In this document: positions 57,550-64,000 of the stretch, in pieces | Layout of the letters: the number at the start of each line of letters is the position of its first letter | Position numbering within the stretch: the stretch's first letter is position 1 | From: Urechis unicinctus | Taxonomy: Eukaryota > Annelida > Polychaeta > Xenopneusta > Urechidae | Assembly: GCA_034190875.2 (NCBI GenBank) | Contig: CM067354.1 | Coordinates: forward strand, 49,747,408-49,811,407 | Direction: 5' to 3' | DNA: 64,000 bases | Translations under genes and position numbers: made by a program | Notes under the pieces: generated by a model | Told to the model about the DNA's origin: nothing | What the model saw: only the letters and a program-made list of their open reading frames with translations | The model's database searches: none

Positions 57550-58012
57550 ATTCCATAGAATTTGAAACCTCAATAACTTTTTTGATTTAAAAAAATGAAA
57601 CATAGCTTATAAGAATCCTCTAGATTATACATTTCTTGTGGTATAATTTCACTATTATATTTCAAATATAAGACATATACAGAAGCTGTTAGCCCTTACA
57701 GTACAATTTTGGCACAAAAACCGAGCAATACCATGAAATTTGAAACTGCAATTTCTTTTTTTACTAATTGACTTAAAAAAAATGAAACATAGCTTATAAG
57801 AATCCTCTAGATTATACATTTCTTGTGGTATAATTTCACTATTATATTTTAAATATAAGACACATATAAAGCGGCGGCTGTTATCTCTTACCGTACAATT
57901 CTGGCACAAAACCGAGCAATACCATGAAATTTGAAACCTCAATAACTTTTTTACTAATTGACTTAAACAAATGAAACATACCTTTTAGAATCCTCATCAG
58001 TATACCTATCTT
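57550..58012. repeat. AT-rich tandem repeat, ~180-bp unit, about 2.5 copies
   Basis: ATGAAATTTGAAAC, AATGAAACATAGCTTATAAG and CACTATTATATTT recur in order at ~57554, ~57731 and ~57920. The unit lies inside the candidate transposon, next to its right end. Confidence 0.88.
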
Positions 58013-58067
58013 TATGTAAAATTTCAACGAGATACAATGAATTTGAAAAAAATCACTGACACCCCTA

Positions 58068-60300
58068 GTACTGGTAGTGTAGGGCCATACCTAAAGTCTT
58101 GTCTGCATTAACGAGACTAAGTCAGAGGGCGGCCGCGATGAGCTTTTTAACGAGCGTTGGGGACTAAATATTAATCTGTTTGTGCTTATTTATTCAGAAA
58201 ATATTGTATTTTTGTTTGCCAGCTCCACTGATTTTCATTGTATAAGATGCAGTTGCACAACATTGCCTAGACCTCAATAAAATGTAGTTATAATCGGTAT
58301 CCAGTTTCGTTTTTACCGCTTATGGACTGGAGTGAGGCTGTAACAAAGGCAAAAGTTCAGCCCTGTTGGATGTATGTGGGGAACAAGTATTTTATGTGGC
58401 AAGGTTAGATGATAGGGGATGGAGGATGGCTAGGATGTGTTTGAACTGGGTCAGAGCAATTTGGATAGCTACTCTCTGATGCACTTTCCCTGGGCTAGCA
58501 GGCAGCTGCTGGCATCTAGGTCATGCTAATAAGTGCGCCTGTGGGTCCAGGAATAAAATAGGGCCTCTGTATCCTCCTGCATATCAAATGAAGCCACTAT
58601 TAAGGGGCAATCTGTTTGCTGACAGTTGTAAATTGTATAGATAGAAGATAGGTACTGGTAGTTGAGTAGAGTGATTCTTGAAAGGGCCATATCTGCAACA
58701 CAATACCTCTTCATTGTTTTTACCGAGACGGGAGTTTAGAATGGTCTGGTCCAGTCAATCGGCAGGTTGTCACATGCCCTTGGATTATCGTTCACGTTTG
58801 ACCTTTTTAAGGGTTCTTGTGCCTATTCATGGCCATACACACGAATTGCTCTTTTCTTCCATTCATCCTTGATAGCTGTTCCATTAGGTCAATTTTATCA
58901 CTTCAAATTGATGTGTTGGGTCACTGGAAAACTCAATATTTAATTGCTTACTTACTTGATCATTAATTGATGAATGATTTGAAGATCATTTCAGATGATC
59001 AATCATGAGTTAAATGATGATTCCCACTACAATATATTGACATAGACATTAATATTTATGTTGCATGATTTCTTAAACTGGTGTATTAAGACACTCCCAT
59101 GATTGGGTAGCTGAATGATTCAATACAGTAGATCAGATAAAATGAAACCCAATGATTATTTGGGTACCTGTAATACAATATGCTGTCATGACTTAATTTG
59201 TTGCCTTTTGTTTGTAATTTGGAATGGAGATTCATTTATAATTTGTAGATTTATTCACCTTGAAAACAGCCTTTGAACTTGTTAACCAAACTATACCAAC
59301 AAAAATGTAGCAAGTAGGGTACAACAACACATGCACAATTCAGTCATTTTCTAGTGTTAACTTTCAAATTCCACCCACTTTGCATCTTGGGAACAAAACA
59401 TCCTGTCACTGGCAGTGAATGGTAACAACCAGTATTCCAACAGGACCAGTGTTTTAATCATCTTATGCCCTTATTGATTTCCAATAAATCGTTTTACACC
59501 CATATACTGTATAAGGTAAAGAGTCATGATAAGGTGTTCACCCCAAGTTACTCATGTTTGTGCTACTTCTGTTGTCTACATTGAGATGAGTCAGCATGCC
59601 CTTAAATTCAAGAGTGTTGGCTCTTTATCTATCATCCAATATCTTTTTTGGAGGCTCAAGTACCATAGATCAAATATCAACATCAGATAATACTGTAATC
59701 TGATGTCAATGTGCTGAATAAACTGTTCACCTGTTTACCAGTCCACAGGTTAGTATGTTATCAGCTGAAGCCTGATTCTTGGTGAATGTACAACTATTGT
59801 GTTGACACATTTAAAGCTCATCCTAGTATGTGTTAGGGTCAATGACACCTATTTAAATAGTGAGGAACAAGGTACTATTGATCTCAATGTTCATTGAACA
59901 TGTATCATTAGGAACCCAGGCAGCCATTGTAGTGAGGTTAGTTAAGCCTTGTTTTTCTATGATATATGTATGGTTTGAATCTTTGCAAAGCAATTGTAAA
60001 AGATTTCTCAAAGTGTTATAGTTTTGAAAAAGTCACACAAATTGAGCTGATCTTGGGTTATGAACACTTATCTTTCCAATGGTTGTATTACTATTTCATG
60101 TAAATGATTGTCAAAAATGTTGTATGACACTGTCTATGGTATTTATGGTTTGAGTGAAATATATCAGAATTCTAGGACCAACCCTATAGTGTCAGCATTA
60201 TATAGGTATATAGTATAAAAGTAATCCAAAATGTGGATCCCAAAACACAATACCATTAATGAATTCCCAACCTGCATTTAGTAATGGCAGACAATATAAA
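58068..60300. other. PGPEP1 upstream region, no gene recognised
   Basis: AT-rich unique sequence. The PGPEP1 promoter and a 5' non-coding exon probably lie here, but I cannot place them. Confidence 0.45.
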
Positions 60301-60307
60301 TATTTGT

Positions 60308-60597
<290 letters not shown>

Positions 60598-60648
60598 TAT
60601 CTGGTTGTTTTCAGATTCAAATTTCTCTTGTAATAATACACAGACAGT

Positions 60649-62060
60649 ATGGGTGACAATTCTGAACCAAGAAAACCCACCGTCCTTCTCACAGGTGGGT
60701 GTACTTATTTAGTATTTGTCGTGTTAATTCTGTAAACAAGGACTGATATTTGTATATGTTCTCGTGGCGATATTTTGGTAATTTGTTTTAATCATTCTCT
60801 TTGAGACCTAACAATGGCTCATTTTGTTCAGTAAAGTGTTACATCAATAGGTCACTACTGCAATTAGCTAAGTCACACCATGGCAACCCAGAGAGATAAC
60901 ATTGCTGATGTCACCATGACTACCATTCCGCCTCTCTTACCACCTCTGCCGATAATATTCTGTCTGTACAGGGTTTGGTCCATTTGGTAGCCACGTGGTG
61001 AACGCCAGCTGGGTGGCCGTGAAGGAGGTGAACCAGCAAGGGCTCGGCAATGATGTCAAACTGGTGGTGGAGGAGATACCTGTTGTCTATGATACAGTCA
61101 GCAGCCAAATCCCCAAACTATGGGCTAAATACAAACCTGATGTAAGTTTGATCTGCATGACTAAATGATAGCAAACATGGTTTTAACTCTAGTTGAGTCG
61201 TACTGAATGGGTAATAGACCCCTCGATTTCTGTCATTTCAACCTTTTATCTCAGGTTGTCAACTAAATATTCTCTACAAATTCCAGCCATGTGTTTGACC
61301 TTGAGTGCACCATGACCTTTGTTGCAGCTGGTGGTGCATGTGGGTGTATCTAGTGTAGCCGATGGCATTACGTTAGAGCAACAAGCGCATAATGACGGCT
61401 ATGATAAGCTAGATGTGAAGGGCACCTATCCTTGTCGTCAACAATGTGTGGAGAGTAACCCCACCAACTGCCTCATATCTTCCATTGATATGCAGCGGGT
61501 GTGTGAGAGTGTCAACCACTCCTGTCCTGGTGTCACTACCGTCGTATCACAAGACCCAGGAAGGTGCGCCAGTATTTCTTTGTCTTAACTCACAACAATA
61601 ATTTACAACATTATTTATGTGAAATGTGTCATATGAAGATTGAATAGATACAGAAACCCCATAGTTTTTTATTTTTACCCTCTAGATAATTTAATCATTC
61701 ATTGCGATTCATTCTTGTAGGTAATATCTATAAGGAATCAGTTCCCATCTCATGGCTTTGGCAAATACCAAATGCATTTCATGTTTAATGCATCTATGAT
61801 TTGCCAATTTTATTGACTCCATTATCAGAGGAATTATCTTTCATGACTGTTTCCTTTTTTTGTTTGTATAGATTTTGTGTTTGTGTTTTAGGTATCTCTG
61901 TGATTTCATCTACTTTACTTCTCTAAATGTTGACTGCTCAAGAACTGCATTTATCCATGTACCTCCTCTGAACAAGCCTTACAATGCCCAGCAACTGGCC
62001 ATTGGAATTCGTTACTCCATTCATGCCATGCTCAAACAGTTGGAGCAAAAACATGTCTGA
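60649..62060 (+). CDS. PGPEP1: Pyroglutamyl-peptidase I, four coding exons, 206 aa
   Basis: This cytosolic cysteine peptidase (family C15) removes N-terminal pyroglutamate from peptides. Exons are 60649-60694, 60972-61141, 61328-61563 and 61892-62060. They sum to 621 nt, 206 residues plus stop; the human enzyme is 209. Family blocks include [52 protein letters not shown] and [14 protein letters not shown]. The catalytic triad is intact: E89 (TLE), C154 (RYLC) and H173 (FIHVPP). The start ATG has an in-frame TAA at 60634-60636 upstream, and a strong acceptor ending at 60614 suggests a preceding non-coding exon. Joins are phase 1, 0 and 2, all consistent. It is a single-domain protein with no signal peptide. 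Confidence 0.96.
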
Positions 62061-62800
62061 TTGGTTCCTGAATATTAGCTTAACTGCTATTGGATGAGAT
62101 GATATTTTGAAAAAATCAAAATCCGATTTCAAATGATTTGGAAGATCCATTAGAATTTATTATTTATTTATGAATGGCAGTTAAATAGAGAATATATGAT
62201 CTGTCACAGCTTGCAAAAAAATATTTGTAGGAAAATACAAACTCATTTGGCAATCTTATCATTTTATTTGCTGTCTTGTTGCCATGGAGCAGGTAGTGGT
62301 CTGTTGATTGCATGAATACAATGACACAACTGTCTATGACAATGGCATAGGAAACGTGTCAAGAAGTCCTTACTTTAAGAGGAAAGTAGTGTTGAATGAC
62401 TGGGTGATGATTGTTTGTGTAACATGGTAACAGCAGGAGGATTATTGTCTAATTCAATTGTCTATGCATTTCTTTGGGTATGTTGCCGTGTTTTCATGTG
62501 TATAGGCTGCCCCCCCCCCCCCCCCCCCACAACAACCAACAAAAACATTTTTTCCCCAAAATTTTATTGTGTTAAAATACATGGTATATGACTGCTATCA
62601 GACCACAAACTGTTAGTAAGGAAGCTATAATTTCTTATAATATATTTTTTTTGCTTGATACTATGGTCATTCATCATGTTTTTTGTTTGCTGCTAGTTGT
62701 TGTTGGTTGTATGGGGAGAGGAATGGGGTAGGGATAGCAGTGAGTCTGGGAAGTATGTTTTGTCAAACAGTTTGTGACGTAAACATCAATAAATACGGTA
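62061..62800 (+). other. PGPEP1: PGPEP1 3' UTR (inferred)
   Basis: Non-coding, AT-rich sequence with a C run near 62512-62528. AATAAA occurs at 62788-62793. Confidence 0.4.
62788..62793 (+). terminator. Candidate PGPEP1 polyadenylation signal
   Basis: AATAAA about 730 bp after the stop, on the coding strand. Confidence 0.4.
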
Positions 62801-64000
62801 ATACGGTATGTTAGTTTTTGGCTAAAAATTACAAATGGGACTATAAGGTTTCATGACTTTGACAAATATTGTTCATGTGTTTGAAGACTAAAGTGCTTCT
62901 CATCTGTTGTATTATTGTTGTTGGGGTGGGATGATGGGATTTGCAAAAGATGGTTTCATAGTGATGTACATGTTAAGGATGCCATATACAATACACTATG
63001 TTACACACTTGTTTAGGAAATTCTTTGGTATAACATATGTATATGAAGATGTCATTAACAAGAGTTCATGTTTAACTGGTTATAAATAACTTGCTCTTCT
63101 CCATCAAAGTGTATAGGACACTTTATGTACATGGTCATTCTATCTTTCTTTATTTACATGTTTTGTTATTTGTTTCAATCCTTTTCCCTACCATATTGTA
63201 TGAAATTATTAATGAAGGGAGGTGGTAGGAGTCAAGGGATTGTGTTAACATTATTTCTTCATGGCTATTTTTAACTTAGCAAGTTTATTGACATTAGTGT
63301 GCAGTTGTTGATTTTTGCTGGATCGACTCTCTAACAAAAACCTATGTTACCATATTAATAAGGTACTTTATTTATCTAGTCAAGAAATAATCTGTTGATT
63401 CATCATTATTCCTTATTGTAGATACATCAATACTGCTATTTTGGATATTTTAATCGAATTTTGTTGTCTTTTCATTTTGTCACACACAAAAGAGCAACAT
63501 CAGCACAATTGTGGTGGATCAACGTAGTAGTTTACTCTGTACATGTGGTCTTGTGAGATACTTAAGTTAAGCTGGGTTAATGTTGCCATGAGTTATGCTG
63601 CACGTCCATACAAGGCAATTGCATATTGGCAAAATTATTTTGATAATGTGCATGTCAGCTATAAGTGATGCATGATAAATTGCTACGAATGTGTTCAACC
63701 AGTGGTTGTAGTCGGTGGTTGTAGGGAAACGTCATAAGAGTTAAAAACTAGTTTGAATTGTAAATTGCAAGACATATCAACTGGTTTGAGCTGATTTGAA
63801 TGGTCTTTTGAAAATATCTTATGGGCTCTGATACATATAGCTACTGACATGCTCTCTGATATATGAGTTTCGCAAAACTGGTGTATAATAGGAAGTGGTG
63901 TTGTAGTTAGAAAAATAGATATCTTAAACAACTGTGATTAATTGTGATTAACAATTAGAAAAAAAAATTATATCCTTTGTGTCTCAGAGGATAGAAGCAA
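62801..64000. other. Right flank, nothing recognised
   Basis: AT-rich sequence without a convincing open frame, RNA gene or repeat array. Confidence 0.6.

Larger units (their letters stand above)
55792..58067. mobile_element. Candidate 2.28-kb non-autonomous DNA transposon
   Basis: TAGGGGTGTCAG at 55792-55803 and its exact reverse complement CTGACACCCCTA at 58056-58067 bound the segment. Just outside lie near-identical GTACTGGTA sequences. Depending on where the ends are set, the duplication could be TA or ~9 bp. Inside are a 45-bp minisatellite (57170-57496), three tandem copies of a ~180-bp AT-rich unit (~57550-58010), and a related pair of ~250-bp segments near 56326 and 56570. No transposase is found. 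The match between the ends is short, so the call is moderate. Confidence 0.5.

Overview
This is invertebrate animal nuclear DNA. It holds spliced genes with short GT-AG introns, many micro- and minisatellites and frequent poly-C runs. Three genes can be read with confidence: a CHD1/CHD2-type chromatin remodeller (+ strand, coding 7798-22785), a repulsive guidance molecule, RGM (- strand, coding 29451-34114), and pyroglutamyl-peptidase I, PGPEP1 (+ strand, coding 60649-62060). Having one CHD that resembles both vertebrate CHD1 and CHD2, and one RGM, suggests a bilaterian that branched before the vertebrate genome duplications, such as a lophotrochozoan or invertebrate deuterostome. I cannot name the species.

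Layout. Bases 1-7275 are a tandem array of a ~1.28-kb unit that runs off the left edge. Bases 7276-7797 hold the CHD1 leader, with a 59-bp duplication that copies a splice acceptor and a 5-codon upstream ORF. CHD1 follows in 37 coding exons that join without a break into 1907 codons plus stop. Bases 22786-29450 are its 3' UTR and a gene-poor spacer. RGM lies tail-to-tail with CHD1 in three coding exons, and its last exon carries an apparent frameshift. Bases 34115-60614 contain no gene I recognise. That stretch is full of minisatellites (units of about 19, 23, 28, 38 and 54 bp), a 121-bp foldback, a 292-bp inverted-repeat element with an apparent target duplication, and a 2.28-kb candidate element with 12-bp inverted ends. 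PGPEP1 follows in four coding exons, just after a ~290-bp TA microsatellite, and the rest is 3' flank.

The three proteins act in unrelated processes: chromatin remodelling on transcribed genes, BMP/neogenin signalling at the cell surface, and cytosolic peptide turnover. What links them is position. Vertebrates have CHD2 next to RGMA and CHD1 next to RGMB, also tail-to-tail as I recall, so the window appears to show the unduplicated form of an ancient gene pair. Exon boundaries were set by eye from reading frame, splice consensus and family similarity, with no transcript data.
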